This document shows positions 44,848 to 54,494 of a DNA stretch of 64,000 nucleotides, piece by piece. The notes under the pieces were generated by a model. The model had not been told where the DNA came from, ran no database searches, and saw nothing but the letters and a program-made list of their open reading frames with translations. A program made the translations under genes and the position numbers. Source of the DNA: Paraburkholderia tagetis (lineage in GTDB: Bacteria > Pseudomonadota > Gammaproteobacteria > Burkholderiales > Burkholderiaceae); assembly GCF_022213065.1 (NCBI RefSeq), contig NZ_JAKLJA010000025.1:53929-117928 (forward strand). The letters are read 5' to 3'. Positions within the stretch are counted from its first letter, which is position 1, and each line of letters begins with the position of its first letter.

Positions 44848-45285
44848 ATGAGCGATCTCTTTGGAACTGACCTCTTCAGCGAGTTCGACCGGCTGCAGCA
44901 GCAGATGGCGAACCTCTTCGGTACTTTCCCCTCCAGTCTCCGGGCGAGCCGCTTCGGCACGTTCCCGCCCGTCAATATTGGCGCCACCGACGACTCGATC
45001 GAGATCGTCGCGTTTGCCCCGGGCATCAGTGCGACGGAACTCGACGTATCGATCGACAAGGGGCTGCTGACCATCAGCGGTGAGCGCAAGCCGGCACAAC
45101 CGGATACCAGCGAGGACACACGGGTTTATGCGCAGGAGCGCTTCACTGGCGCGTTCCGGCGGGTCATCGAGCTGCCGGAGAACGCAGAGCCCGACAAGGT
45201 TCAGGCGCGCTACGAGAATGGTTGCCTGTCGATCGCTATCGGCAAGCGCGAATCCTCGAAGCCTCGTGCAATCACCGTCCAGTAG
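44848..45285 (+). CDS. Small heat-shock protein Hsp20, copy 1
   Basis: 145 residues: MSDLFGTDLFSEFDRLQQQM, then PVNIGATDDSIEIVAFAPGI and LDVSIDKGLLTISGERKPAQ, with the closing ELPENAEPDKVQARYENGCL. The middle is the alpha-crystallin beta-sandwich, and the GLLTISGERK strand and A/GxLxIxI tail are typical of IbpA/Hsp20. These proteins hold unfolding proteins in oligomers for later DnaK refolding. The start is the ATG after GAGGAG. It shares its first 12 residues and most of its core with the gene at 50799, so these two are paralogous first genes of their units. Confidence 0.9.
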   Translation: MSDLFGTDLFSEFDRLQQQMANLFGTFPSSLRASRFGTFPPVNIGATDDSIEIVAFAPGISATELDVSIDKGLLTISGERKPAQPDTSEDTRVYAQERFTGAFRRVIELPENAEPDKVQARYENGCLSIAIGKRESSKPRAITVQ

Positions 45286-45300
45286 TCCGGGGAGCCGAAA

Positions 45301-45708
45301 ATGAGTGATACCACCGAACTGAGCAAGCGCGACCCGTCGGCGGTCACGCGCAGCGAAAGTGCGCCGTCCGCGCGGCGGATGACGATTACTCCCGCCGTCG
45401 ATATCTACGAGGACAGCCAGGGCGTCACGTTGTGGGCCGACCTGCCCGGGGTCACCCGGGACAAGCTCGATGTGCGGGTCCATGACGGCAATCTCGCCAT
45501 CGAGGCCGAGGCGGTTGTGCCGACACCGGCAAATCTGCGGCTGCAGCATGCCGAGGTTCGTGAGCCGCGCTTTGCGCGCACGTTCACGCTCTCCCCGGAC
45601 TTCGATACGTCGAAGATCGAGGCGAGTCTGAAGGACGGCGTACTGAAGCTCACGATCCCACGCCGCGACGAGGCGCGCCCGCGGCGGATCGAAGTGCGTA
45701 CGGGCTGA
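45301..45708 (+). CDS. Small heat-shock protein Hsp20, copy 2
   Basis: 135 residues. The core is RRMTITPAVDIYEDSQGVTL, WADLPGVTRDKLDVRVHDGN and LAIEAEAVVPTPANLRLQHA, ending GVLKLTIPRRDEARPRRIEV. It starts 15 bp after copy 1, so the pair is co-transcribed. The DIYEDxxGxxLxADLPGV signature is of the second Hsp20 class, different from copy 1 but close to copy 5 (51276). A two-class pair of this kind resembles the IbpA/IbpB arrangement, in which one member binds clients and the other aids release. Confidence 0.9.
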   Translation: MSDTTELSKRDPSAVTRSESAPSARRMTITPAVDIYEDSQGVTLWADLPGVTRDKLDVRVHDGNLAIEAEAVVPTPANLRLQHAEVREPRFARTFTLSPDFDTSKIEASLKDGVLKLTIPRRDEARPRRIEVRTG

Positions 45709-46078
45709 CGTCGGCGCGCGGGCAGCAACGGCAGGAAGCACACCGGGTGGCGGCTGCCTGGCTGCCACCCTCCGACAGCGCAGGCCCGGGTGAGCCCGCC
45801 GTTCCCGACAGCGATGTCCGTGGCCGGGATTAAGTGCGATGGCCGTCTGGCACCGGCACCGACTTGCACGGCGGTGGCTGGGCGCTGCACAAACGCAGCG
45901 CGACGCGCTGTCTTGCGCCGTCAGGCGGACTGGAAAGGGAACAGGCGGCCGCGCAGCGCAGGGTGGCCGCGGCCACCGCTGCCGAGCCCCAGTCTGAAAA
46001 CGTCGACGGCGGAAAAGCGGCGGCGCGGGCGCCATGACCGGAATACGGTTCTCCTGCCAGATACCAGAGGAGGAAACG
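45709..46078. other. Gap between hsp20 genes 2 and 3
   Basis: About 370 bases without a recognised gene. GGTGGC...GCCACC near 45750 could form a weak hairpin. CCGTCAGGCGGACTGGAAAG near 45920 resembles the GGCAGGCGAACTGGAGCG element of the heat-shock leaders, but no CTTGAAA box accompanies it. Confidence 0.35.
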
Positions 46079-46648
46079 ATGAACCCCGATCCGAAAAAGT
46101 GGAATCCCTTCAAGTTCCTTCGCGGCGCTGTGCGCAAGTCCGATGCGGACAGCCCGGAGAGCCCGCCGGCGAACGAAAACGAACCATGGCGCGCCTCCCT
46201 GCCCGACATTGCGCGATTGTTCTCACGAGAACCATGGCGCGCCGTGGAGGAGTTTTTTCACGACCCGTTTGCAGGTCGTGGCGCGCTCGAACGATGGTTC
46301 GGCGACTTCAGTTCATCGCGCTTCCAGCCGCGCATCGACGTCGTCGATGAGGGACCGGTGCTGCGCGTGACCGCAGAACTGCCCGGGTTGGAGCGCGAAG
46401 ACGTGAAGGTGAGCGTCGAGGACGGCGCGATCGTGCTGCGCGGTGAGAAAAAGCAGGATGTGCGCAGTGAGGAAAACGGCTGCTACCGGCTGGAGCGTGC
46501 CCACGGACGCTTCGTGCGCACGATCCCGATGCCGGAATACGCCGATCCCGGTCGCGCCCTCGCAAAGTTCGATAACGGCGTACTCACGTTGACCGTGCCG
46601 AAAACGGAGCCGGCGCCATCCACGAGTCGCACAATCGATATCGGTTAG
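46079..46648 (+). CDS. Small heat-shock protein Hsp20, copy 3 (long N-terminus)
   Basis: 189 residues from MNPDPKKWNPFKFLRGAVRK, with GAGGAGGAAACG upstream. An N-terminal arm of about 75 residues (EPWRAVEEFFHDPFAGRGAL, ERWFGDF) precedes the alpha-crystallin domain: RFQPRIDVVDEGPVLRVTAE, LPGLEREDVKVSVEDGAIVL, RGEKK, then RTIPMPEYADPGRALAKFDN and GVLTLTVPK. The ELPGLEREDVKVSVEDGxLxIRGEKK motif is the plant/class A-like subtype, different from the other four copies here. It is complete. Confidence 0.9.
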   Translation: MNPDPKKWNPFKFLRGAVRKSDADSPESPPANENEPWRASLPDIARLFSREPWRAVEEFFHDPFAGRGALERWFGDFSSSRFQPRIDVVDEGPVLRVTAELPGLEREDVKVSVEDGAIVLRGEKKQDVRSEENGCYRLERAHGRFVRTIPMPEYADPGRALAKFDNGVLTLTVPKTEPAPSTSRTIDIG

Positions 46649-46691
46649 GGCGAGCATGCAAAGCGCCAGGCGGCGGGCGAAAAAGAGGAAT

Positions 46692-46764
46692 GGGCCGTTA
46701 GCTCAGCGGGTAGAGCAGCGGACTTTTAATCCGTTGGTCACTGGTTCGAATCCAGTACGGCCCA
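46692..46764 (+). tRNA. tRNA-Lys(UUU)
   Basis: A full cloverleaf can be drawn. The acceptor GGGCCGT pairs with ACGGCCC, the D arm is GCTC...GAGC, and the anticodon stem CGGAC/TCCG encloses CTTTTAA with anticodon TTT. The T arm is CTGGTTCGAATCCAG, and the discriminator is A. CCA is not encoded after it (the sequence is CAT). The body differs from the usual beta-proteobacterial tRNA-Lys in the acceptor and T stems but keeps all pairs, so it is likely functional. It follows hsp20 copy 3 by 44 bp on the same strand. Confidence 0.9.
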
Positions 46765-46932
46765 CATGAACCGGGCATCCGACGCCACCCGGCACACGTG
46801 GCTCGCGGCTCCGCTTGACTGCTGCCGTCGACCAGGCGCAGGCAGCAAAACAGCCCCCCGGCATCTGGGACATTAAAAGCGCCCGCCTCGGGGCAAGGAC
46901 GGCGCCAGGTTCGACCAGGCTACAGACAGCGA

Positions 46933-47328
46933 TTAGCCAGCCGGGGTGGAAGGATCTCGACGGAAACGCAGGATGCCGGGGATTCTCGACGCATATCGCA
47001 CGGCGTGGTCCTTCGGGCCAGGTTGAATCTCACACCAGAATTCCTGATGACGGGCACCGAGACGGCGGGCCGCCTCATAGCGGTGAAAGTGACTGGCAAT
47101 CCAGAACTGGCAGCCGTCAAAGAAAATCTTCATGGCCGGCCGCACCGCGCGCATTGAACCGCAGCGGATGGCGGCCAAAGCGTCCTCCAGCGCTACATCG
47201 TCGAGTGACTCCTCAACAGGGAACTCATCATCCACCGAGAGCTGTAAAAACTTGAGGTAGTCCCTGCCGAGCACACCAGCAGGAAGCCTGCCTGATGGGC
47301 TGACAGGCGAGCGAGGATCGCTGGGCAT
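46933..47328 (-). CDS. ParB/Srx-fold-like small protein
   Basis: 131 residues. After a polar start and LKFLQLSVDDEFPVEESLDD, the segment KIFFDGCQFWIASHFHRYEA followed by ARRLGARHQEFWCEIQPGPK resembles the ParB N-terminal fold (VxxDGxxYxLADGFHRxxAAxxxGxxxIxCExRxG), in which the xFHR is the GERR-like CTP/nuclease motif. The Asn/Asp that usually sits before GFHR is replaced by SH. No HTH or dimer domain follows. Small stand-alone ParB-like proteins are often phage- or plasmid-borne. The start is uncertain. Confidence 0.5.
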   Translation of the reverse strand: MPSDPRSPVSPSGRLPAGVLGRDYLKFLQLSVDDEFPVEESLDDVALEDALAAIRCGSMRAVRPAMKIFFDGCQFWIASHFHRYEAARRLGARHQEFWCEIQPGPKDHAVRYASRIPGILRFRRDPSTPAG

Positions 47329-47413
47329 CGTGATGTCAGATTCCGAAGGACAACTATACGAATGGAAAACCTGGTCGTGCCGTAACTTCCCGACCGGGAC
47401 TGACCAGCCCAGT

Positions 47414-47668
47414 TCACTCGTCAGCCATGAGATGGCGAATCACGAGTGCCGGGTCAGCGATATCCAGAATGAGCCTGCGCAGGATGCGCCTGCGCATGTG
47501 TTGCTCGTCGAGAGTCCAGGGCGCACCCTTCTCGCTGAGATAGCGCGCGAGGGCGTCCTGATTGTCTGCGCCTGCGGGCAGATCAAGCCGGACAGCCAGC
47601 AGTCCCGCCACCACGTCGTCGATCTCGATGTCGAGCGGCCTTGAGTCAATGCGAAGTTCAAGTTTCAT
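47414..47668 (-). CDS. Small hypothetical protein upstream of the ParB-like gene
   Basis: 84 residues from MKLELRIDSRPLDIEIDDVV, with GGAGACCGAC before the ATG. LPAGADNQDALARYLSEKGA and MRRRILRRLILDIADPALVI suggest a small alpha/beta protein. No family is recognised. It lies between groEL copy 2 and the ParB-like gene on the same strand and may end the groESL unit. Confidence 0.45.
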   Translation of the reverse strand: MKLELRIDSRPLDIEIDDVVAGLLAVRLDLPAGADNQDALARYLSEKGAPWTLDEQHMRRRILRRLILDIADPALVIRHLMADE

Positions 47669-47776
47669 GTCGGTCTCCGGTAAAAGGCGGCGCCGCATGA
47701 CGGAGACAGCGTGCAGCGCCGAACGGGTTGCACCGGCCGCGACTGTTGGCCCGCGCATGCAGGAAACGCTGCCGGA

Positions 47777-49399
<1,623 letters not shown>

Positions 49400-49475
49400 G
49401 TTCCTGCTCCGGGTAAAGTCGTTGACTCAACGCGTCGCGAACGACCGGCCGGGTGTCCGCGACCATAACGGGATT

Positions 49476-49793
49476 TCAGGCGGCCTTGCGGGCGGCGCCC
49501 GCGTCGACCTCGAGGACGCCCATGACGTCTTCCTCACGCATGACGAGGAGTTCCTCGCCATCGACCTTGACGGTCTGGCCGGCGTATTTGCCAAAGAGAA
49601 CCTGGTCACCGACTTTCAGCTGGAGCGCGCGCAGCGTTCCATCCTGCAACAGCCGGCCACTGCCGACTGCGACGACTTCGCCCTGTTCGGGTTTTTCTGC
49701 CGCTGAATCGGGAATCACGATGCCCGAGGCCGTCGTCCGCTGCGTTGCGATCCGCTTGACGATAACCCGGTCGTAGAGGGGACGAACCTGCAT
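49476..49793 (-). CDS. groES: GroES co-chaperonin, accessory copy 2
   Basis: 105 residues from MQVRPLYDRVIVKRIATQRT. The mobile loop TASGIVIPDSAAEKPEQGEV and the C-terminal LLVMREEDVMGVLEV are normal, followed by a short Ala/Arg-rich tail absent from copy 1. AGGAG lies six bases before this ATG; a second ATG six bases upstream overlaps that site and is less likely. It starts 76 bp before groEL. Confidence 0.93.
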   Translation of the reverse strand: MQVRPLYDRVIVKRIATQRTTASGIVIPDSAAEKPEQGEVVAVGSGRLLQDGTLRALQLKVGDQVLFGKYAGQTVKVDGEELLVMREEDVMGVLEVDAGAARKAA

Positions 49794-49898
49794 TTCCATC
49801 TCCTGAGCGATTAAAGGATCACCAATAAGGGAATCCGGCTGCGGGTCCGGGGTGCGTGATGCGCCTCCGTGCAGCCGAGCCAATGTCTGGCGGAAAGC

Positions 49899-49928
49899 GA
49901 AATAGAGGCGCCCATCGGGCGCTTCAAG
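49899..49928 (-). promoter_or_regulatory. Heat-shock-type promoter of groESL copy 2
   Basis: On the minus strand CTTGAAG, a 14-bp spacer, then CTCTATTTC. The -35 box differs by one base from RpoH consensus, and the start of transcription would lie about 100 bases before groES. The conserved leader found at the three other promoters is absent. Confidence 0.5.
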
Positions 49929-49962
49929 GGGGCGTACAATTCGGCATATGTAACAAATTGTT

Positions 49963-50601
49963 TCAGCGCGACAGCAGGATGCGATGGACCGCGCCAAGGC
50001 GATAAACCGTGCGGCCGCGCCCATCCGGTCGGCGGGGCTGGGGTGAAACGGGACAGGGCGGCTGGCGTCCGCCGTCGACGTCAAGGGTATCGTCCGGCTC
50101 ATTGGGCGTGCGCCACAGGCCGCCCTTGACGGGGCGGAACAGCCAGCGCACATAGCCCCTGCGCGCGGCAAGCTGCATCAGCCCGTCGCGATCGGTCTTG
50201 TCATCGAGAAGTAGCGGGTCGCGGGCCATGTCCTTTCCATAGTCGCCGAACGCTTGCCGGCAGGCGAGCGTCTCGGCAGCGCTGGCGCCGATCACGTTGC
50301 AGCCGCGCTGCTCGACGCGCTCGACATCCCACGCACCGGATTGCCAGGCCGCATCCAGAAGCATGGCGTCCACGGTCTCGAAGCTGTGCCACGGTGCATC
50401 GAGCTGGACCGCCGATCCCGGAACCGGTCGTGGCGGGATCTCCACGCCGGGCAGGACAAGCGGCGTCGCGCGCCGGAATCCGTGCCAGTGGAGTATTGCG
50501 ATGAGCGGCGTATTCACCTGCGCCGCCGCCGTGACGGTGACGGCAAAGAGCGGCAGGCGCACGGTGTCGATCTGTTCCTGAAGCCTGTCGAAAAGGTCCA
50601 T
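49963..50601 (-). CDS. Conserved protein of unknown function, divergent from hsp20 copy 4
   Basis: 212 residues from MDLFDRLQEQIDTVRLPLFA, with GGGAGG upstream. Visible segments are VTVTAAAQVNTPLIAILHWH, GFRRATPLVLPGVEIPPRPV and RDGLMQLAARRGYVRWLFRP, then a Pro-rich end. The sequence looks like an alpha/beta enzyme or adaptor without a recognised motif. Its start lies 32 bp from the -35 box of heat-shock promoter L2 on the other strand, so the two units may share control. It lies on the same strand as groES copy 2, 170 bp upstream of it. Confidence 0.5.
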   Translation of the reverse strand: MDLFDRLQEQIDTVRLPLFAVTVTAAAQVNTPLIAILHWHGFRRATPLVLPGVEIPPRPVPGSAVQLDAPWHSFETVDAMLLDAAWQSGAWDVERVEQRGCNVIGASAAETLACRQAFGDYGKDMARDPLLLDDKTDRDGLMQLAARRGYVRWLFRPVKGGLWRTPNEPDDTLDVDGGRQPPCPVSPQPRRPDGRGRTVYRLGAVHRILLSR

Positions 50602-50632
50602 GAAGCCTCCCGGTTGACATGTTGCAGGGCCT

Positions 50633-50798
50633 CTTGAAATTTCCGTTCCTTGCGCTATTTTATTCATCGCTCAGGCAGTCGCGATCAAGCGCTGCGTGTT
50701 TCGATTTGTTTGTCAGAGGGATCTCCCACCGGCAGGCGGACTGGAGCGCGTGGTCCGGTTCGTTCTTCGTGAGAGGCCCCGGTTTCAAGGAGCCAGTC
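50633..50798 (+). promoter_or_regulatory. Conserved heat-shock promoter and leader, copy L2
   Basis: -35 CTTGAAA (50633-50639), 15-bp spacer, -10 CTATTTTA (50655-50662), CTCAGGCAG near the start of transcription, then GCTGCGTGTTTCGATTTGTT and GGCAGGCGGACTGGAGCGCG. The leader ends in CAAGGAGCCAGTC before the hsp20 ATG. It is about 166 nt long, as in L1 and L3, with an 8-base length difference in the middle. Confidence 0.7.
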
Positions 50799-51239
50799 AT
50801 GAGCGATCTTTTCTTCAGCACCGATCTGCTGGGCGAATTCGACCGCCTGCAACGGCAGATGGCCAGCGTCTTCGCGGGCTTTCCCGCAAGCCTGCGCGCG
50901 ATGCGCAGCGAAACCTTTCCTCCTGTCAACATCGGCAGCACCGACGACAGCGTCGAGATCGTCGCGTTCGCGCCAGGACTCGATCCGGCAGCAATCGACG
51001 TTTCGATCGACAAGGGACTGCTCACCATCAGCGGCGAACGCAAGCCGCCCGGACCTGCAGCGGACGATGAGACGCGCGTCTACGCCAGGGAACGCTTCAT
51101 GGGTGCGTTCCGGCGCGTGATCGAGCTGCCGCAGCACGCGGATCCCGACAAGGTCAGTGCGCGCTACGTGAACGGTTGTCTGACGGTGAGCGTCGGACGT
51201 TCCGAGGCGTCGAAGCCACGCGCCATCGCCGTCCAGTAA
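50799..51239 (+). CDS. Small heat-shock protein Hsp20, copy 4
   Basis: 146 residues: MSDLFFSTDLLGEFDRLQRQ, then PVNIGSTDDSVEIVAFAPGL, IDVSIDKGLLTISGERKPPG and YVNGCLTVSVGR. It is a close paralogue of copy 1 in length and in nearly all core positions, with the same first residues. It is the first gene behind leader L2 and probably forms an oligomer with its own downstream partner. Confidence 0.9.
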   Translation: MSDLFFSTDLLGEFDRLQRQMASVFAGFPASLRAMRSETFPPVNIGSTDDSVEIVAFAPGLDPAAIDVSIDKGLLTISGERKPPGPAADDETRVYARERFMGAFRRVIELPQHADPDKVSARYVNGCLTVSVGRSEASKPRAIAVQ

Positions 51240-51275
51240 GCCCCTCGACCCGACATGAGCGTTACGGAGGACATC

Positions 51276-51689
51276 ATGAACGACAGCACTGAACTGGCTA
51301 CCCGTGAGTCGCACACCGGCGTTGCCGCGCGCGAGGGGGCGCAACCGGCGAAGCAGCTCACCCGGATCGCACCTGCGGTGGACGTCTTCGAGGACAGCCA
51401 CGGCATCACGCTGTACGCGGACCTGCCGGGTGTGCCGCGCGAAAAGCTCGAAGTGCGGGTGCAGGACGGCAGCCTGAACATCGAGGCTGAGGCGGTGATC
51501 CCGACCCCATCCGGGCTGCGCCTGCAGCATGGCGAGGTGCGCCACCCGCACTTCTGGCGCGCCTTCACGCTCAGCCCCGATTTCGACGTCTCGCGCATCG
51601 ACGCACAGCTGCGCGATGGCGTCTTGAAGCTCACCATTCCTCGTCGTGAGGAGGCAAAGCCGCGGCGCATTCAGGTGAGCGTTGGTTAG
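51276..51689 (+). CDS. Small heat-shock protein Hsp20, copy 5
   Basis: 137 residues from MNDSTELATRESHTGVAARE, with GGAGGACATC before the ATG; an ATG 21 bases upstream has no such site. The core RIAPAVDVFEDSHGITLYAD, LPGVPREKLEVRVQDGSLNI and GVLKLTIPRREEAKPRRIQV matches copy 2 closely. It lies 36 bp after copy 4, repeating the two-gene order of the first unit, so the block hsp20-hsp20 with its leader was duplicated as a whole. Confidence 0.9.
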   Translation: MNDSTELATRESHTGVAAREGAQPAKQLTRIAPAVDVFEDSHGITLYADLPGVPREKLEVRVQDGSLNIEAEAVIPTPSGLRLQHGEVRHPHFWRAFTLSPDFDVSRIDAQLRDGVLKLTIPRREEAKPRRIQVSVG

Positions 51690-51769
51690 GCGTATGCCCA
51701 GGCACAAGTCCGGTCATGCGGAGTGGCCCGCACGGCCCGCGCCGCATGACCCGCCACGCGGAGGAATTT

Positions 51770-52051
51770 ATGGACAACGTACGCAGCCAAAGCTGGAAGG
51801 GCTTCCTGATCGAGACCAGCGCGTTTCCGGTCCGGCACTGCGCGCTGCCTCCTGCCGACCGGGATACGTACGTGGCCGTCGTGCGCATCCGGCGCGCGGA
51901 GCAGACGGTCGCGGACTGGCACCTGCCACGCTACGCCCAGCATTGGGCAAGCGTGGACGAGGCGCACCGGGAGACGGTCGAGTATGCGATACGCGCGATC
52001 AACGCGGGCTGTCTCAACGACACGGGTTCGCCGGCGCGCTTCCTCGCGTGA
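51770..52051 (+). CDS. Small conserved protein with WHLP motif, copy 2
   Basis: 93 residues from MDNVRSQSWKGFLIETSAFP, with GGAGGAATTT upstream. TYVAVVRIRRAEQTVADWHL-PRYAQHWASVDEAHRETVEYAI aligns with the gene at 41246 (WHLP, W, EA, EYA). It is the third gene of the L2 unit. Role unknown. Confidence 0.55.
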   Translation: MDNVRSQSWKGFLIETSAFPVRHCALPPADRDTYVAVVRIRRAEQTVADWHLPRYAQHWASVDEAHRETVEYAIRAINAGCLNDTGSPARFLA

Positions 52052-52155
52052 CAGCGCCGCGCTGCATGGTAGCGCGGCCCTTGTCTGGCTTGCACTACGT
52101 GTCATTTTTCAGCAGGAGGCCCCTGCTTGCGGGATCTGTTTTACGGGAGAAGAAA

Positions 52156-52464
52156 ATGCTCAGTCCACACGAATTTGCGACCCTGATGCTGGTCCGTCAG
52201 GCGCCGGACCAGCTCGACATGAATCGCGCCGAGCTCGACGCGCTGCTCGAGCGCCAGCTGGTCATGCTGGAACATTGCGCCGAGGGCGTTCGCCGCGCAT
52301 ACCTGACCGGGAAGGGCAGAACGTTCCTCGACGCGCTCCACCCGGGCGACGCACCGCGTCGAAGCCGGAAGACCGCCGGCAACGACGGTGGGAAAGGGCC
52401 GGAAACGCCCTCCGTGCTGGCTGGCCGCACGACGGATATTGTGGTGCCGGGACGCGCAGGCTGA
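52156..52464 (+). CDS. Small protein, possibly winged-helix
   Basis: 102 residues from MLSPHEFATLMLVRQAPDQL, with GGGAGAAGAAA before the ATG. RAELDALLERQLVMLEHCAE and VRRAYLTGKGRTFLDAL resemble the end of a winged-helix domain (LxxLxxRxLVxxxxxxxxxYxLTxxGxxFLxAL). The C-terminal 35 residues are polar and disordered-looking. It belongs to the L2 unit by position. A DNA-binding role is a guess. Confidence 0.45.
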   Translation: MLSPHEFATLMLVRQAPDQLDMNRAELDALLERQLVMLEHCAEGVRRAYLTGKGRTFLDALHPGDAPRRSRKTAGNDGGKGPETPSVLAGRTTDIVVPGRAG

Positions 52465-52700
52465 ATGGCTGCGTGATCGCAACGCCAGGCTTGTCGTCCT
52501 CGCCGTGAGGCGCGGTCGCGAGGTTGCCGGGGCCCCCCGGGCAAGCTCGGGGCGACACGAGTCGTCGTGGTCGCGCCCGGTCGCACCGACGGGAGCCCAG
52601 GCCTGCGGTGCCATGTGGAATGCCATGTTGAACTGACAGGGAAACAGCGTCGTTGCGGGCGCTTGCGCTTTGGGTGGGAGCGCCCTGCCGGAGGGGTGAT

Positions 52701-52979
52701 ATGAAAACGGACAAAGTCATCGAGTATCACGGCTGCGAGGTCCGGCCCGTGGTCACCGCCACCGGGAAGGGCCGTTACGCAGCTGTGGCCATCGTCACCG
52801 ACCGGGCCGACGAAACGCGCACGCTCGGTGTGGACCGGGAGTTCGCCACCCCCCAGGAGGCGCGCGATGAAGCGCTGGAGCTCGCCGTCGCATGGATCCA
52901 GCAACGCTCAGTCGTTTCGGACCGGTATGTCCGACGGACCGGGCTCCCAGTCAGCAACTGCCGTCCGGGCGCGAAGTGA
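52701..52979 (+). CDS. Small conserved hypothetical protein (YHGCEVRP)
   Basis: 92 residues: MKTDKVIEYHGCEVRPVVTA, a KGRYAAVAIVTDRADETRTL strand pair, then EFATPQEARDEALELAVAWI. GGAGGGGTGAT precedes the ATG. The pattern of two or three beta strands and a final helix occurs in small Burkholderia proteins beginning YxGYxIxP. No function is known. It is the fifth gene in the L2 unit. Confidence 0.5.
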   Translation: MKTDKVIEYHGCEVRPVVTATGKGRYAAVAIVTDRADETRTLGVDREFATPQEARDEALELAVAWIQQRSVVSDRYVRRTGLPVSNCRPGAK

Positions 52980-53064
52980 ACACGTGCGATTTGATGGTCG
53001 ATCCGGTTCCAGTTCGCTGTGCCTCCGGAACCAATTGGGCTCAAGCCACCTCGAGGAAAAGAGA

Positions 53065-53565
53065 ATGACAGACATCGCAGTCATCGATCCCGACAAGGAC
53101 GCGCTTTATGAACGCATCCGGCTCCTGCTCTTCAGCGCTGATCTGCCGGTGCAGCGTCTGGAAGCCGACATCGACGATATCGGACGTTTCACCGCGCCGG
53201 ATGTGCGCTCACCGCACCTGCGCCTGGTCGAGGCCATGCCGCCGCTCACGCCTGCTGCCGAAGCGATCGTGCGCGCCATGATTCGTGCATATGGCGTCGA
53301 GCTGTTCGGGCGCGGCAGCGCGAATGCCGGGCTGCGCGCCCTGATAAAGGCTGGACCTGTCAAGTTTGGACAGACTGCCTTGATGCTGGGGCCCGACGCG
53401 CCCGTGCCGGAGCGTGCCCGTCCGCTCGTCGAAGCGTTCAACCGAATTTTCGAGCGCTATCCCGAGAGCGGTTTCGCCCAGGCCCGATGCCTTCTTTCGG
53501 CGATTGGCCTGCCAGTCGGTCGCGACGTGCCTCGCCAGCCAAGTCGCTCACTCCAGCGCGACTAG
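53065..53565 (+). CDS. Unknown protein at the end of the L2 unit
   Basis: 166 residues from MTDIAVIDPDKDALYERIRL, with AGGAAAAGAGA upstream. It is mainly alpha-helical (AEAIVRAMIRAYGVELFGRG, ERARPLVEAFNRIFERYPES) and soluble. No domain was recognised. It ends the run of genes in one direction; two hairpins follow at 53677-53759. Confidence 0.45.
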   Translation: MTDIAVIDPDKDALYERIRLLLFSADLPVQRLEADIDDIGRFTAPDVRSPHLRLVEAMPPLTPAAEAIVRAMIRAYGVELFGRGSANAGLRALIKAGPVKFGQTALMLGPDAPVPERARPLVEAFNRIFERYPESGFAQARCLLSAIGLPVGRDVPRQPSRSLQRD

Positions 53566-53676
53566 CCGATTGGTCATGCCGGCAAACATCCCGCGCCGGG
53601 AACGTCGCCTCACATCGTAGCGGTCAGTTTTCCCGAGCCTCGCTCGGCTGCACCGAGCGTACCCGCTTCGCATTGA

Positions 53677-53759
53677 AATGCCGCTGGAGCGGCATTGTGT
53701 CGCCGCGCGTCCGCGAGGCTACTGAGGAAAGCGCTTATGCGCCGCAGCGCATAAAGCGC
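53677..53759. repeat. Two adjacent hairpins in a gene-free stretch
   Basis: AATGCCGC/GCGGCATT (53677-53696, 4-base loop) and GCGCTTATGCGC with GCGCATAAAGCGC (53731-53759). They follow the last gene of the L2 unit and may terminate transcription, though T-runs are missing. The rest of 53566-53913 shows no gene. Confidence 0.45.
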
Positions 53760-53913
53760 CTTCCTTGTTCGCCCCCTGGAGCGACGCGAACTCCTTCGCC
53801 TGCGGGCTAGCGGGAACGGACGCCAAGGGACAGCGCAATCATGGCTTCGAACGGAGATGGACCGATAAGGAATATTATCAGTCCATATGCGAATTTAGCC
53901 TAAACTGGCAAGC

Positions 53914-54122
53914 ATGAAAACGCGTGAGACTGAATCCGTCGCCTTTCCCGACGACGCCGAGCTGGCCGCATTGCGGGCGTGGCACACCGGGCTCGATGCC
54001 CGTACGGCTGTCGCGCACTATCTCGGCGACCGCCGGGCACCGGGGACGTCTGCGCGTGGCGTGCTCGGCCGCATCCAGCGCATCCTGGTCGCGTTCGCGA
54101 CGAGCCGGCACCGCGCCGACGT
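53914..54122 (+). pseudogene. Integrase, N-terminal fragment cut by the Tn7-like left end
   Basis: The frame MKTRETESVAFPDDAELAAL, RAWHTGLDARTAVAHYLGDR and GVLGRIQRILVAFATSRHRA is the start of a family of plasmid tyrosine recombinases that begin LxALRAWxxGLxxRxAVxRYL and continue RxLVAFAxxRHRxDL. The similarity ends at RADV (54122), where the DNA changes to Tn7-like end repeats (first motif at 54131). The catalytic domain is missing, and its other half was not found right of the element inside this window. Truncation at the repeats points to insertion into the gene. Confidence 0.5.
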
Positions 54123-54130
54123 AGACCGTA

Positions 54131-54244
54131 CTAAAAGTGTCACAACTTCGACGGTAAATGTGTCAACAACCACACCCGTCGCCGCGAAATCAACAAGATC
54201 CTCAATGGAATCCGTAGCGTGGCGCCTGCGAACTGAAAGTGTCA
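54131..54244. repeat. AAAGTGTCA-type repeats, probable left end of Tn7-like element 2
   Basis: Three direct copies: CTAAAAGTGTCA (54131-54142), GTAAATGTGTCA (54154-54165) and CTGAAAGTGTCA (54233-54244). The first two are 23 bp apart. The same motif occurs at 63673-63684 and 63701-63712 beside tnsA of element 2. Several short TnsB sites on each side are the rule for Tn7-like ends. Confidence 0.45.
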
Positions 54245-54309
54245 CCTGAGAATCTGCGCGAACGGTCACCAAGGCGATCCGGCCGCAGTGGTGCGGATAA
54301 GCGCTCCTT

Positions 54310-54494
54310 TCCGGGCCGCAGGGCAGCGCAACGCGGACTCTTTGCTATTGGATGTTGAAGCGATCCGGGACAAGCCACCCGACGAGCGCTGCGCGCATCG
54401 CCAGGAACACGCGCGGGCGGTACTCGATCGACTCCATGCACGTCTCACAACCGCGCTGGAAACGCTCTCGCACAAATCCGACATCCAGGACTAG
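54310..54494 (+). pseudogene. IS66-family transposase (TnpC), internal fragment
   Basis: The encoded LLLDVEAIRDKPPDERCAHR, QEHARAVLDRLHARLTTAL and ETLSHKSDI is the TnpC segment IxxLYxIExxIRGxPPxxRxxxRQxxARPLLDxLxxWLxxxLxxLSxKSxLA. Upstream and downstream parts are absent. It comes from a different region of TnpC than the piece near 1.5 kb, so it cannot be a duplicate of it. Confidence 0.65.

Noticed and set aside
45860..45945. A fourth copy of the conserved heat-shock leader before hsp20 copy 3
   Set aside because: Only about 18 bases resemble one element of the leader, and there is no CTTGAAA box or CGTGTTTCGATTTG element.
44707..46209. A 500-codon minus-strand frame opposite hsp20 copies 1 and 2
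   Set aside because: It lies across two certain hsp20 genes and their leader, with no recognisable domain.
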